A stretch of DNA of 64,000 nucleotides from Jaapia argillacea MUCL 33604 (GCA_000697665.1 KL197727.1:1-64000), one strand, 5' to 3'. Positions 34,342 through 45,939 are shown, numbered from the stretch's first letter. Notes: generated by a model from the sequence alone, not told the origin. A program made the numbers and translations.

Positions 34342-36323
34342 ATGGGTCACGAAGACGACTCAGATGCTGTCAAGGCGCCCATACCTGTCCCAAACTCAAA
34401 TGTTGAAGGACGAAAAGCCTTCTCCGAGCTGGAGCTCTCAGAACCTACAGCGAAGGCCTTGGCTGAGATGGGCTTCACAACAATGACACCTGTCCAAGAA
34501 AAGTCGATCCCCCCTCTGTTGACTGGACGGGACGTTCTGGGAGCCGCTCGCACAGGCTCTGGAAAAACACTGGCATTCTTAATTCCTGCTGTCGAGCTGC
34601 TGCATCGGATGAAATTCAAGCCCAGAAATGGTGAGAGGTCCTTTGATGATACATGCGATCTCGAAGAATAACGATATGTATTTTGGTACTCTAAGGAACT
34701 GGAATCATTATTATATCTCCAACACGAGAATTGGCACTCCAGATTTTCGGCGTAGCGAAAGAGTTGATGGCACATCATTCTCAAACCTTTGGTATTGTCA
34801 TGGGTGGGGCGAACCGGAGAGCTGAGGCAGAGAAGTTGACCAAGGGAGTGAATCTTGTCGTCGCAACCCCTGGTCGCTTGTTGGATCATTTGCAGGTGCG
34901 TGCCTTTCTCATGAATCGCTGAACGTGCTCACATGGAGGTATTCAGGATACGAAAGGGTTCGTATTCCGAAATTTGAAGTGTCTGATTATCGACGAGGCG
35001 GATCGAATATTGGAGGTCGGGTTCGAAGAAGAAATGAAGAGGATTATCTCTATCTTGCCCAACGGTAAGATAGTCGATGTGAATCTGCTAATCTATACGC
35101 TGATTGACTTTTATGATCATCAGAGAACCGACAAACTATGCTGTTCTCGGCGACGCAAACTACCAAAATTACCGATCTGGCGCGAATATCTCTACGACCA
35201 GGTCCGCTCTTGATTGATGTGGACAGGTCTGAGTCGACAAGTACTGTCTCAACACTATCACAAGGATATGTTGTTTGTCCATCAGATCGACGGTTCCTCC
35301 TTCTGTTCACATTCCTCAAGAAGAATATGAAGAAGAAGATCATCGTTTTCTTTTCAAGTTGCAACTCTGTCAAATACCACGCGGAACTACTCAATTACAT
35401 CGATGTCCCAGTGTTGGATCTCCATGTTAGTTCCGACTTCAACACGCTATCCTTATTCTTCTCCACTGACCACGTTCATCCAGGGAAAACAAAAGCAACA
35501 AAAACGCACAAACACATTCTTCGAGTTTTGCAATGCCACCACTGGCACGTTACTCTGTACAGACGTCGCTGCTCGTGGATTGGATATTCCCCGTGTGGAC
35601 TGGATCGTTCAGTTCGACCCTCCAGATGATCCTCGTGACTACATCCATCGCGTTGGCCGAACAGCGAGAGCTGGGAAGGTCGGAAAGAGTCTGCTGTTCT
35701 TGTTGGAGAGCGAGTTAGGGTTCTTGAGATATCTGAAGGAGGCAAAAGTTCCGTTGAACGAGTTCAGCTTCCCTACGGACAAGATTGCTAACGTGCAGAG
35801 TCAGGTGAGTATTCCCGCCATTTGGACCTTTTCCCCATTAACCAGTCATGTTCAGCTCGAGAAGCTACTCCAGAAAAATTATTTCCTCCACCAATCCGCA
35901 AGAGACGGCTTCCGGTCATATCTTCAAGCTTACGCATCATATTCACTGAAGAAGATTTTTGATGTCAATCAGCTCGACCTGGTCAAGGTGGGGAAAGCAT
36001 TTGGATTCTCTATTCCACCTCGAGTCAATCTCAATATTCCCGGAGCCGGGAAGGGGAGCGATGGAAAGCATGGACACAAGCGGAAGAGAGGGGACGGTGC
36101 TGGCGAGGAGGAGGAGAGGGAAGAGGAATGGGTCGACGTGGATGAAATCAGAGAAGAGGAGGGTGGGCAGGAAGATGAAGATGATGAGAGGCCGAGGAAC
36201 AAGGCACGGAGAGGTGGCTACGATAGAGGGGGAGAGACGTTGGGAAAGCGGAAGGTTGACAAACAAGTATTTAAGAAGGGCATGCGGAAACAGAAGGGCC
36301 ACGGGCAACAGTGGAGTCGGTGA
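34342..36323 (+). CDS. HAS1: DEAD-box RNA helicase Has1
   Basis: Has1 is a nucleolar helicase needed for both subunits and for U14 snoRNA release. Six exons: 34342-34630, 34696-34895, 34947-35064, 35124-35425, 35484-35804 and 35856-36323 (1698 nt, 565 aa). All helicase motifs are present: Q motif region [61 protein letters not shown], the FFSSC strand, ARGLDIP and [11 protein letters not shown]. The end of motif VI plus [17 protein letters not shown] and [16 protein letters not shown] are the Has1/DDX18-specific C-terminal DUF4217 domain. A basic-acidic tail ([18 protein letters not shown], then [18 protein letters not shown]) follows. Confidence 0.95.
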
Positions 36324-36671
36324 TTGCACTGGTTCTTATTTTCCATATCTGATGCCCTCCATGCACGACGTATCTTTGAGTCATATGTACTTTTTTGTCT
36401 GCCCAAGTGAAGCCCTCCCTGCTGCCAAAACTCAAGCCCGAGCAAGGCTCAGTAATGCTGCGTGTCACTTCGACAAATCTTGACAAACTGGCCTCGCTGC
36501 AGCCTTGCTGCGGCCAGCGTGGCGAGTTTGTGCCTTGAACAAACGGTGACGTGGCCTGCCCTAAAGGGTGCAGGGAAGGCTGCGTCACAAACTGAACTCA
36601 ACTCCCTGGTTCCGCAACCCAAGAAAAAGATCTCTCCCAACTTGCACCACCTCTCACCTCCCTCAACCATC
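36324..36671. other. Intergenic region between HAS1 and the TMEM33 gene
   Basis: Both flanking genes are on the plus strand. The stretch should hold the HAS1 3' end and the promoter of the next gene. No other feature is seen. Confidence 0.5.
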
Positions 36672-37875
36672 ATGGCGACCACACAGGTCTGTTTTCTTAC
36701 TTTTTCTCGTTGAAACCAGCCGAAACGACGAAGTCTGACGCACTATCTTGGGCACCCCGTCACACAGCACTATGTCTGGGCTGCTGGTCATTTTATACTG
36801 TTGATCTCTGCCCTCAAATATTTCTTCAGCTATGTTACACTCAAGGGAGCATCTCCGTTTTGGTTCAAGGGTGAGTTCCTCTTTACCTGTGTGCCACGTG
36901 TTTCGTCGAGTGGGGTTCTGAACTGTTTGATTCCCTCCAGCCAGCTTCACTGGGGCCCTCGTCAGTTATGCTATCGTGTGCCAGTAAGTGTTCGCGTCAT
37001 CTGTTAAACCACTCTTTTTCTAAGTTTCTCGTCACCAGGAAGTCGTTGGGGGTGAGCATCACGCGTCAGCCGGTAAAATTGAAGCCTAACATCACTTCGA
37101 ATAGACGCCTCAACCCAACATCGCGTACTGGAAACGAGCCATGATGGATGAGGTGAGATGAATTCGATTCCAATCTGTCATGGAGTCTCACCTCCTGCTT
37201 GTTCAGAACATTCAGTATCTGTTGCTCTCTCTCTTCTGGTGGACCTCCAAGCCTGTTACCAGTACGTCTCTCATGACGTTCCTACAACGATTCTCGTCTG
37301 ATCCGTCATGTAGTTGCCCTCCTGCCCTACGCCATCTTCTCGCTCTTCCATGTGCTCACCTTCACCCGCACGACCCTGATGACCCAATTCCTCCCCCCTG
37401 GCCCCCCGGCTACCGCCGGTGGGCCCCCGACCCCTCATCCAATTGCCAAGAGGCTCCAAGTTTGGGTGAAGGGTAAGTTCCCGCTCGTCCGTCGATAGAG
37501 TTACCTTTCGCTGACATGGACATAACAGCCAACTATGATACTGCCATGAAGGCCGTTGCGTATACCGAACTCCTGATTCTTATTCGTGTGGTTCTCGGCG
37601 CCATCACCTTCCAAAACTCACTCCTCACGCCAATCATTTATGCCCACTTCCTCCGCCAGCGATACTACCAATCTGCGTTCACTCGTGATTCCGTCGCTTT
37701 TGTGAATGGACGCATCGATGGTTATGTTCGTAAGGAAGGAAACCCGCCCATGATGGTTGTGGTTTGGGATAGGTTCAGGATGGTTGTTGGGAGGTGGGCT
37801 GGAAGTGTCTTGGTTCCCCAGCAACCTGCTGCTGCGGGTGCTGCCCCGGCTGCTGGCGCTCCTGGAGGTAGGTAG
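36672..37875 (+). CDS. TMEM33/Pom33 family ER and nuclear-pore membrane protein
   Basis: Yeast relatives Pom33 and Per33 sit in the ER and nuclear envelope and help place nuclear pores. Eight exons: 36672-36686, 36768-36870, 36941-36983, 37039-37051, 37105-37152, 37207-37261, 37314-37472 and 37529-37875 (783 nt, 260 aa). Hydrophobic helices are seen at GHFILLISALKYFFSYVTL, TGALVSYAIV, YLLLSLFWWTSKPV, IALLPYAIFSLFHVLTF and AYTELLILIRVVLGAITF. The NYDTAMKAVAYTELLI and LLTPIIYAHFLRQRY segments are family signatures. The C-terminus is Ala/Gly/Pro-rich. The first exon is 15 nt and the fourth is 13 nt. Confidence 0.88.
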
Positions 37876-38233
37876 TTGAGGTTCGTTGGCGCAAATGGTT
37901 CGTACGACTTCTCCGTTGAATACGCCTCTGCAATCGAATCTTGAACACTTAGATTATACATCTGGCCTACATAAGTATCCTGTCCCCGTGTGTATATGTC
38001 GCTGCTCCCTCAGTTGCGCTGGTGTCAAATAATATGCTTTCTGTCCCAAATGGTTCGGACCCTATAGCGACCGCGGCTTAACCGTGCATGGGCCTATGGA
38101 GGCTTCTCTCATCCATGACGCGCTCTGACGTTGCACACCACAAACCTACTGGCATATCCATAAAGTCTGTCAATCCCAAGATGTAACTCGCCAATCCTTC
38201 GCAACCATTCGACAACCCTGTAATCCTTTCAAA
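37876..38233. other. Intergenic region, promoter of the small membrane gene
   Basis: The two flanking genes are on the plus strand. I see no gene here. Confidence 0.5.
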
Positions 38234-38592
38234 ATGCCGTCCGTCACTGCTGCCCTCACAGATTTCTTGAATTCTCTCTTGGCTATCTTCTGGAGCGTCG
38301 CCCACTCAGTTGTGGATGTATTCTCTTCGTTCCTTGCCCTCTGGGAGAACGTGTTTAGGAGCGTGTTCCAGCTTGGAAACAGCGTTGTGAAGTTAGCGAT
38401 GGATCTATCGCAGAGTGTAGTAGGCTTTGTTATCGGTGAGTTCCAACTTGAACGTCCGCCCCTATTTAACAGGGAAACTGATGAATTGTGCGTCTCTTAG
38501 CAAACTTCTTTGTGATATTGGTAGTTGGTGGGGGTTATTACTTGTATACCCAATACCAGGCCGGGGGTGCTAAAGGGAAGAAGCGTACCTGA
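38234..38592 (+). CDS. Small membrane protein, unrecognised
   Basis: Two exons (38234-38435 and 38501-38592; 294 nt) encode 97 residues. The N-terminal two-thirds is a run of amphipathic hydrophobic helices (SLLAIFWSVAHSVVDVFSSF, VFRSVFQLGNSVVKLAM) without charged clusters. A clear transmembrane helix follows (ANFFVILVVGGGYYLY), then a short basic tail (GKKRT). The first part could lie along a membrane, as perilipin or reticulon-like helices do. I do not recognise a family. The intact frame, good start context (AAAATGCC) and clean intron support a real gene. Confidence 0.7.
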
Positions 38593-39120
38593 GTTTGTCG
38601 TCGTCGGCTTGACCTCCTTCCGTAAATCGATTCTCCGGTCTGCAGGTGAGAAATGTCTAGCCTTCCATCAGGGCAAGAACCTGACGAACAGCTCCTCCGA
38701 TAGATGAGATACCAGTATGTTACTTTGCCCTTGTAGCCACTAGTAATCCGTTGGACAATTATGATACTTGATATTTGGTTAGCTACTTGATTACCCTCAC
38801 AAGCACCCTTCTGCGAATTGTTCTGATGATCGGACAAAGAATATTATTCACCGTGATCTCTCGACGATGGCACGTATAGGAGTAAATGAATCTAACAATA
38901 CATGACATTGCAATGCAAGAGTGTGTGTGTTCTAAAAGGGTTTTAGGAAATGCGAAAGTCCTTGAGTAGTCCGTCGTCCATCGCGTACGGTTACATACAA
39001 CATCATCGAGAGGAGAAGGATTAAGAAAGAGTGTAGAGTGAGTAGTGGGTTATAAGATAGTGTAATTAGGAATTATATGGTGGGGATTAGATGAGTACTT
39101 GATCAATTCGAATAGCCAGT
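38593..39120. other. Intergenic region between convergent genes
   Basis: This holds the 3' ends of the small membrane gene and the orphan at 39121. A short TG run (GTGTGTGTGTT, near 38920) is the only repeat. No gene is seen. Confidence 0.5.
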
Positions 39121-40026
39121 TCAGCGAAGTTTGCGCAAAGCGTCGAGGACGCCTCGGTAGTCATCCTCCACCCAGCGATGACCACCTTTCTCCCGTACCC
39201 ATTTCCTGCTGAATCGGTTCGCGGGCTCCTTGGAAGACGACTCCTCCGAGGCATAATCGTCCGACATGATGTCCGAAGACGTTTCGCTGTCCCCAGACTC
39301 TGAGGACGCGCACGACCTGGAGTGGTTGTGCGAAGAAGCATGGATGCTGTCGGTGTCATGAGGATGACTGCCCGTGATGAGATATTCGCGAAGCTTGGGA
39401 CAACTCTTTTTGCGGAAGTCGTTACGCGGGGGAGCTGGGGCTGGGGCTGGGGTCGGAAGGAAGCTGAGTGGGGTTGGGGTGGAGGGAGACATTTCGTCGG
39501 ACTCGGCAAAAGTCATCTGGAGATTCAGAGCAGGAGGAGATGGGTTCTGATGGGAAGGGAGGGAAACTGAGCGCCTGGGAGGCTTTTCTAGACTGCGAGG
39601 AGCATCAGCCGATGGGCGAGCGGGGAGAGCACGCGTAGGGGGGCAGTTGACCGAGTGAGTTTGAGTGGAAAGAGGTGTATGTGCCTCTGGGGGGGATGCG
39701 GAAGATGAAGAGGGGAGATATGGGAGAGGGCGAGGCTTCGAGCGTGTCGCAGTATGATGGGAGGGAAGAGAGTGCGCATGGTGCGACTGGTGTCCGTGCT
39801 GGGTTGGGAGGCTCGATGGTGGAGCGTTCCCAGCGCTGGTCAGGCTCCTCTTTACCGACCGAGCACGGGGGCGAGACCCGCCATGGGAGGACGACGAAGC
39901 GTCCGAGCCTGGGATGGGGACAGGGACACGAGGGGCGATTGGGAGGTGGACATGAAGCTGGGGACGTCCCCCGAGCGGGAGGGATTGCTCGTGATGGTGA
40001 GACGATGATCCAGTCCTCGAATGCAT
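39121..40026 (-). CDS. Basidiomycete-type orphan with a conserved-looking C-terminus
   Basis: A single-exon frame of 301 residues starts at an ATG (40026). It is mostly disordered: His/Ser/Pro-rich N-terminus, LP-rich middle, and PAPAPAPP repeats near residue 200. The C-terminal third looks more ordered: CPKLREYLITGSH, a Ser/Asp stretch, then FSRKWVREKGGHRWVEDDY and VLDALRKL. That C-terminal box with two Trp and many charged residues resembles short motifs in mushroom hypothetical proteins, but I cannot name it. Further upstream exons cannot be excluded. Confidence 0.65.
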   Translation of the reverse strand: MHSRTGSSSHHHEQSLPLGGRPQLHVHLPIAPRVPVPIPGSDASSSSHGGSRPRARSVKRSLTSAGNAPPSSLPTQHGHQSHHAHSLPSHHTATRSKPRPLPYLPSSSSASPPEAHTPLSTQTHSVNCPPTRALPARPSADAPRSLEKPPRRSVSLPSHQNPSPPALNLQMTFAESDEMSPSTPTPLSFLPTPAPAPAPPRNDFRKKSCPKLREYLITGSHPHDTDSIHASSHNHSRSCASSESGDSETSSDIMSDDYASEESSSKEPANRFSRKWVREKGGHRWVEDDYRGVLDALRKLR

Positions 40027-41346
40027 GACAGGTCCTATAGTCCGTTGAAGAATTCAGCCAAGATATTAGCTTTCGTGCCTAAGTTGGCTCTGGTGGTGAC
40101 TCGTTAGACGAAGTGCTCAACTACGATGGATAGATAGAATACCCACCGTATATAGGTGGAGGGCAAGTAAAGGGAGGAGATGGGGGTGGAAGAAAGGGCG
40201 TCTGATTGGGAGTCAAGACAAAAGCAAGGGTTATATGTACGGGATGGGCGGGAAACCATCATGGTTGTTGTGCCACATTTTGAAGAACGGTGGAGATTCG
40301 TAGTCAGATCCCATCAGCGACTCGGTGCTTCCCTTCGCTGATGCCCCAGGGTCATTCGACCGGTTTGGGAAATTTGCTGATGTGGCTGGGTTCGTTTCAC
40401 CAAACAAAAGTCGTGGCCTATTGTTTTGCTTGTTGTCCTCATAGCGACCTTGAAGGTTTCATGCCGTTGCTGCACACGCTGGGGGGCCTTTAATACAAGG
40501 TTGACAGGCGCTTCAATAAACCTTCAATATAATGTTACTGGGCGGAGTCGTAAGACTCGTAATTCCTTGTTCGTCGGAGTAGGGGGTGGTGTCCGAGCTC
40601 CCCTCGAGTTCTGTGCTGACACGTTGCTCGCTGTCCAATCGTTTCCCTGGCAGCCCGACTCCCGAGCTGCGGGTCGAGATTCGTTCCAAAATTCTTCACT
40701 CACTGCAAATGATGACTTCGGCATTTCTGCGAGTGCAGTCTCTACCGTCCCATCACACGACTGCCGTGGTAAGAGTCCTCGGCGGAGTCAGCCGACATTT
40801 GCTCTCCCCCACTTCCAGCGTGGAGAGACAATTTTCAACCCATTCCATGCCGACCTGGAATTGACGATCGTCGTGGAACCAGTCCCTGAAGATCCTCGGG
40901 TGTCACCAGGCGACGAGGAGCGTATCGTGCAACGGCACTGGCCAATGGCCCATCCAGTGACGATGTGATTGATTGCAGGCTCACACAGGACAAATCTAGC
41001 GTCGCACACTCCTCTAGACTCTCGCTACTGCCTGCGTCTGGAATCCAGTATTTCCCTTGGGTTTTCCCACTTGAAAGTGGCCTCGGGCCAAGTCGGGATT
41101 GGCTATCCCCGCACTTGCCAATGTGCTGCGATACACCACCAAGATATTCATGCAGTATAAGACGACTGGCACTATTTGCACGACCAAGAATTCGTGGCCT
41201 TTCTGTTGCCATTTATAAGAATTGTCTAGAGCAGTTGAGAGCAAAGAACGAAAGTATGCGCCACCGGGGGCAAATAGTGGACAACAGCCGCCTCCGATGG
41301 AATGGAAGATATATATGGTCAAGGTTCAGATGCGTGAGGACATCTA
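40027..41346. other. Intergenic region between divergent genes
   Basis: This is 1.3 kb between the start of the orphan at 40026 (minus) and the CBS/PB1 gene (plus). Several short frames occur, but none has a convincing composition, so I call no gene. It probably holds two promoters and leaders. Confidence 0.5.
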
Positions 41347-44033
41347 ATGTCCCGCATACCAGTACCGTCTTATTCGTCAACGTCCACCAGAGCAGGTCCT
41401 GGGCAGAGTCCTGGTTCTCCTGTTCAATTTCCTGAGCGTTCATATTCACCTATACCCCCTACTCGCCAGCAGCCTTCTCCCAACGCTGGCCCTTCTCCTC
41501 GTCAGGCATCCATAAGCAACATGTCCTCAATTTCTGGCCCAGCTTCGCTTTCGGAGACGAGGAAAAAGCAATCTAAGAGGGATGAGGTACGACACTGCTT
41601 TTTTCACGCTCATTTCTCTTCCAATCAAACGCGACGCCTGGTCCGAACCTGAGGAGCATGCGTCTTTTCAGCCTCGTCTTCCACGCGTGTAAAACCGAAT
41701 CTGTCACAGTCCCAGTTTCAGGCTTCGGCAATCTTGCGCGTTTACCTCCCCTTCGTGACTCAATGCCGCTATGGAAGATATCCGTATTGATAATAGTCAT
41801 ATTTTTCATAGGCCATTCGCCGGAAGATTGAATCCGAACTTGCCCGCAAACGGACTATCTCGACGACAAACCAACAGGGGCGTAGCAGCAGACGCAAGGA
41901 GAAGAACAGTGCCCCCAAAGGAACTGTCGCGGCGCTGAAGCCCAGCCCTGCGTTGACCGTTCCCGAAAATATCACTGTTGCGGAAGCCAGTCAGCTATGC
42001 GCTGCGAAGAGGACGGACTGTGTCTTGGTGGTTGATGAAGAAGAAGGACTGAGCGGTATCTTCACTGCGAAAGATTTGGCGTATCGAGTGAGTGTTTGCG
42101 AACTTGTACAGCAAGCGGGGAAGTTGACGCGGTTCTACTAGGTCACAGCTGAGGGTCTTGATCCCCATGTTACCCATGTCAGCACAATCATGACGAGGAA
42201 CCCTATGGTCACCCGTGACACAACCAGTGCGACGGAAGCTTTGCAGCTGATGGTTCAGAGGCATTTCAGGCATCTCGTACGCAGTCGCTTCTTTTTCCAT
42301 GTCTTATCTCCCTAAGAATTTGTTTGATAGCCTGTCTGCAATGAAGATGGCAATGTCGTTGGCCTCTTGGATATTACCAAAGTGTTCCACGAGGCGCTCG
42401 AAAAGGTTGAACGGAGTTCATCCGCTTCTGAGAAGCTCTACCAGGCTCTCGCAGGTGTTCAGTCTGAACTTGGTCCTGGAGTGTCGACGAATCCTCAAAC
42501 TGCTGCGATGCTATCTTACGTCGATGCTCTTCGCGAGAAGACTGCTTTACCTGATTTGACCAGCGTCATGGACTCTCGCACTCAACCTGCCGTTGTTGGT
42601 CCGAAAACGACCGTCAAGGAGGTTGCGAAACTGATGAGGGAAAGGCGCACGACTGCCGTTTGTGTTATGGAGAACGTCCCTGGTGCTGGTGGACCCCATG
42701 GAGGCAGGATCGCTGGGATTTTCACCAGCAAGGATATTGTTTTGCGTGTCATCGCTGCTGGTTTAGATTCTGGACGGTGCAGTGTTGTGAGGGTCATGAC
42801 TCCCCACCCCGATACGTCTGACCCGACTATGACTATCCATGAAGCTCTCAAGAAGATGTACAGTGCGTGGGCTTACTCATCAATCGGCTCCTCTATTGAA
42901 TGTTGCCATCACACAGATGGACACTATCTGAATTTGCCGGTCGTGGAAGCTGATGGACGACTTGTCGCCATTGTCGATGTCCTCACTCTGACTTACGCAA
43001 CTCTGGAACAGGTAATTATGATTGCATCTACTCGATCCTGCATGAGTTGACCTTATTTGTGCAGATGAATGCCATGTCTGCAGAAGCTTCCGGCGAGGCT
43101 GCTGAAGCTGAAGGAGGCCCCATGTGGGGTCGGTTCTTCGAGTCGATTGGCGGAGGAGATACAGATTCTGCCGTGTCCGGATCTGCGTTCATTTCGGACC
43201 TTCAAAGGGCGTCGTCGTATCATTTGTCGCAACTCAACCAATCAATGTCAGAGGTTCACCCCAATGACTCGGCCTCTGTGATCGATGATGAACGGGAATC
43301 TGCCGTAGGATCGGCTGTAGGAGGACCTTCACGCAAAAACGGCGCTATCCCGTCGATCTCTATCGAGGGCTCCTCGCTACCTGTGGATGACGGGACGTAC
43401 GTCTTCAAGTTCCGTACTCCAAGTGGGAGAAATCATCGGTTCCAAGCGCGAACTGATAACTTGGACACTCTTCGCGAGATTGTCTCCGGGAAGCTGGCTG
43501 TCGACCCCTTCTTCAGGGAATACAAGCCAAAATCCGAATCAGATATTCGTCCAGACCCGATGGACTTCCACTTGTTGTACACCGATGCTGATGGAGATGC
43601 CGTGCTGATGACCTCCAGTAGTGATGTATCCGACGCCGTGAAGGATGCGAGGTCGTCGGGCACCGACCGAGTTGTCTTGATCATTCAAGGAGGAAAAGGT
43701 TGGGAGGAGATTGGTGCCAAAAGCGAAGCTAGAGCCCTTGCCGCTGCAAACGCTGCAAAAGAAATGCAGAGGCCCGAGGCAGTCCCCGCCCCACAAAGCA
43801 TACCCGCCCCCATTCCACCCGCGATATCAATTCCGGCTCCTTCTCCCAGCCTTCCCATTTCGAGCCCTCAGCCAGTGCCATATACCCCTCCGCCCCAACC
43901 TCCGGCATATGTCCATCACCCTGAACCTGATGTGGTCCTCGGTATACCCAAAGATTTATTGTTGCCTGCCAGCATCGGAGCTTTGGCCGTAGTCATCCTG
44001 GGTGTTTTTACCATCTCGCGTCTGACACGATAA
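41347..44033 (+). CDS. CBS and PB1 domain protein with C-terminal membrane anchor
   Basis: This matches the fungal family of S. pombe mug70-like CBS/PB1 proteins. Six exons: 41347-41586, 41812-42087, 42142-42276, 42331-42862, 42917-43011 and 43065-44033 (2247 nt, 748 aa). In order: a Ser/Pro-rich N-terminus (1-75), a basic stretch (RRKIESELARKR), four CBS motifs in two pairs (about residues 115-240 and 300-440; e.g. DCVLVVDEEEGLSGIFTAKD, GNVVGLLDITKV, AGIFTSKDIVLRV, LVAIVDVLTLTYA), a linker, a PB1 domain (about 535-635; VFKFRTPSGRNHRFQ ... FHLLYTDADGDAVLM) and a Pro-rich spacer. The last helix (ASIGALAVVILGVFTISRL) fits a tail anchor. CBS pairs usually bind adenosyl ligands; PB1 joins partners. 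Confidence 0.9.
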
Positions 44034-44421
44034 ATGGACACTGGGTAGAGACAACTCGATGTCGGCGACCTTATCTATTCTTTAAACGCACCTTTTCGCA
44101 ATATGTTCGACCCTTCTTCAATCAGGAATTCCACTCTCTTTTGCTACGACTTTTACGAATGCTGCATGTAGATTCAAATAGATTTTCACCAGCAATTATG
44201 ATGGCTTTCTGCCATGTGGAGTGGACTTTGTTTTTGAAATCCCGCGAACGCGGAAGCTTTTTGCGATCGAGAAGCGTTGACGTTCTTTAACTCGCTGGAG
44301 CTGATGCCACTGACCTCTCAATCGTGACTGGACGGCCCACTGAGAACATTTATTGACCTTTGAATCACTCGTCTCAGCCAATTCTGGTGGTAGATGCCAA
44401 TTTGGTGCTGTCCAACCCATT
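44034..44421. other. Intergenic region, SGF11 promoter
   Basis: The flanking genes are co-directional. The stretch should hold the 3' end of the CBS/PB1 gene and the SGF11 promoter. No other feature is seen. Confidence 0.5.
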
Positions 44422-45939
44422 ATGCCCAGCAAAGATGATATCTTGGCGGAGTTGGTGAGCCCAAAGGCTGGTAACTAGCTCAGCACGAACTCATCATTCG
44501 TAGACCTCGAAACTGATGGACGCCATGGTGGACGACATCGTCATGGACATTGGCCTCAAAGCTCATCATGAGATCGTGCGAAGCAGGGCTGTCTGCCACA
44601 TCTGCCACACCCGGTACGTTCTGTCGGCTCGTGGGACCGTTTATGATTTGACGAGAGATGGTACAGCTGTAATTCCAGTAAGCTTCTAAGTATCCCCACT
44701 TCTTACTGTCTCGTTGATGTATTATCGCTAGTTCACGTCCCAAGATCCTCTTCGCAAGGTCATGCGGCGTCTTCATCGTCAAGGATAGCATCTCCTTCAG
44801 CTGAGCCACGATCCGTCAATGGACCGTCGGGGACAGGTACGAGTACGCCCACAAACGGCAAGAACGACGTGAACATTTACTTTGAATGCGCGAACTGCAC
44901 CCGTCAGGTGAGGCAGGAATGTGCTCGTGTGACATGATGCTGAGAAGGGGTGTAGATTGCCTCGAATCGTTATGCTACCCATCTTAGTTCTTGCATGGGA
45001 ATTGGAACTCGTAAAGGTGCTGCCAGGGGTGCGACAAACAAAGTCAAGTCTGTGCTTGATCACTGGAGTGTTAGGCCTCGCTGACGTGGATTATCTTTAG
45101 GGTTCCTTCAGAGCTTGGTAGATCTACGTCGCCGTTTTTCGGATCTGACAATGGAAACATGTCGGATGACAACAAGAACAGCAAGGCTAAAGGGAAGTCC
45201 AAATCCAAACGCGTCGGTAAGTGTCCACGCTTTGGGCGGGTTCGAGGTCATTTTTCCTAACTGGATGACTCTAGATGAAGCGGAATTTAACCTGAACCGG
45301 AAGCGGGTATGAATTTTCTTCGGGATGATGGAGCAGCTCAGGACCATCTTCCGTAGCCCGGCTCGCCCATGGCATCCCCATCGAAAAAGCAGAAGAAACA
45401 ACCCGGTTCTGGTAACTCCACCTTTGGGGACCCTAAATTGTGCAACTGATCCCTTCTCAGGTTCGCCAGTTGGTCGAGCGAAAGCAGAGCCTGATGCGTC
45501 CACTATCCCAGTCAATGTGAGGGACTCCACTTTCTTGTCAGACTCCTAGTCACACCTGTGTTCATAGAGTTCGAACGGATCACAATCGAAGGTCCCCTCC
45601 AGACTACGCGAGTCCTCTACGGCCTCATTTCTTGAACCCTCACGTTCTCGCTCGTCTTCCGTTGATTCGCGTTCCTCAGCCTCAACTCCGACATCCTCAG
45701 CCATATCGGCTCGGAGTCCCTCGTTTGTAAATGGTAGTAGCACCACCGGTAAGAAAAGTATCCGGGCGAAGCCTCCAAGCCCTCCTCGTATCCCTGCTCC
45801 TATTATCAGGGTGCCTGAGCCAGATTACCTTGTTGGTGAGCTTCAAGTCTTTCCAGCCGATGCCTCCTATTGACGATAATCCTCATCAGACGTTGAAGGT
45901 GATGAAACGGGTTCATCAACGGATTCAGATAGCTCGTGA
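44422..45939 (+). CDS. SGF11: SAGA-associated factor 11 (deubiquitinase module)
   Basis: Sgf11 links Ubp8 and Sus1 in the SAGA module that removes ubiquitin from H2B; its zinc finger touches the nucleosome acidic patch. Eleven exons: 44422-44454, 44504-44613, 44667-44677, 44732-44907, 44956-45047, 45101-45216, 45275-45306, 45357-45411, 45461-45516, 45568-45835 and 45890-45939 (999 nt, 332 aa). The N-terminal helix MPSKDDILAELTSKLMDAMV and the box VCHICHTRC match the family start. The zinc finger is FECANCTRQIASNRYATHLSSC, followed by MGIGTRKGAARGA. Yeast Sgf11 is 99 aa; this protein has a long Ser/Pro/Lys-rich tail ending in an acidic patch. One exon is 11 nt. It converges with the MFS gene by 99 bp. 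Confidence 0.9.

Noticed and set aside
40426-40968. 180-residue frame on the plus strand in the gap before the CBS/PB1 gene
   Set aside because: Low-quality composition, no motif, and likely promoter and leader DNA.
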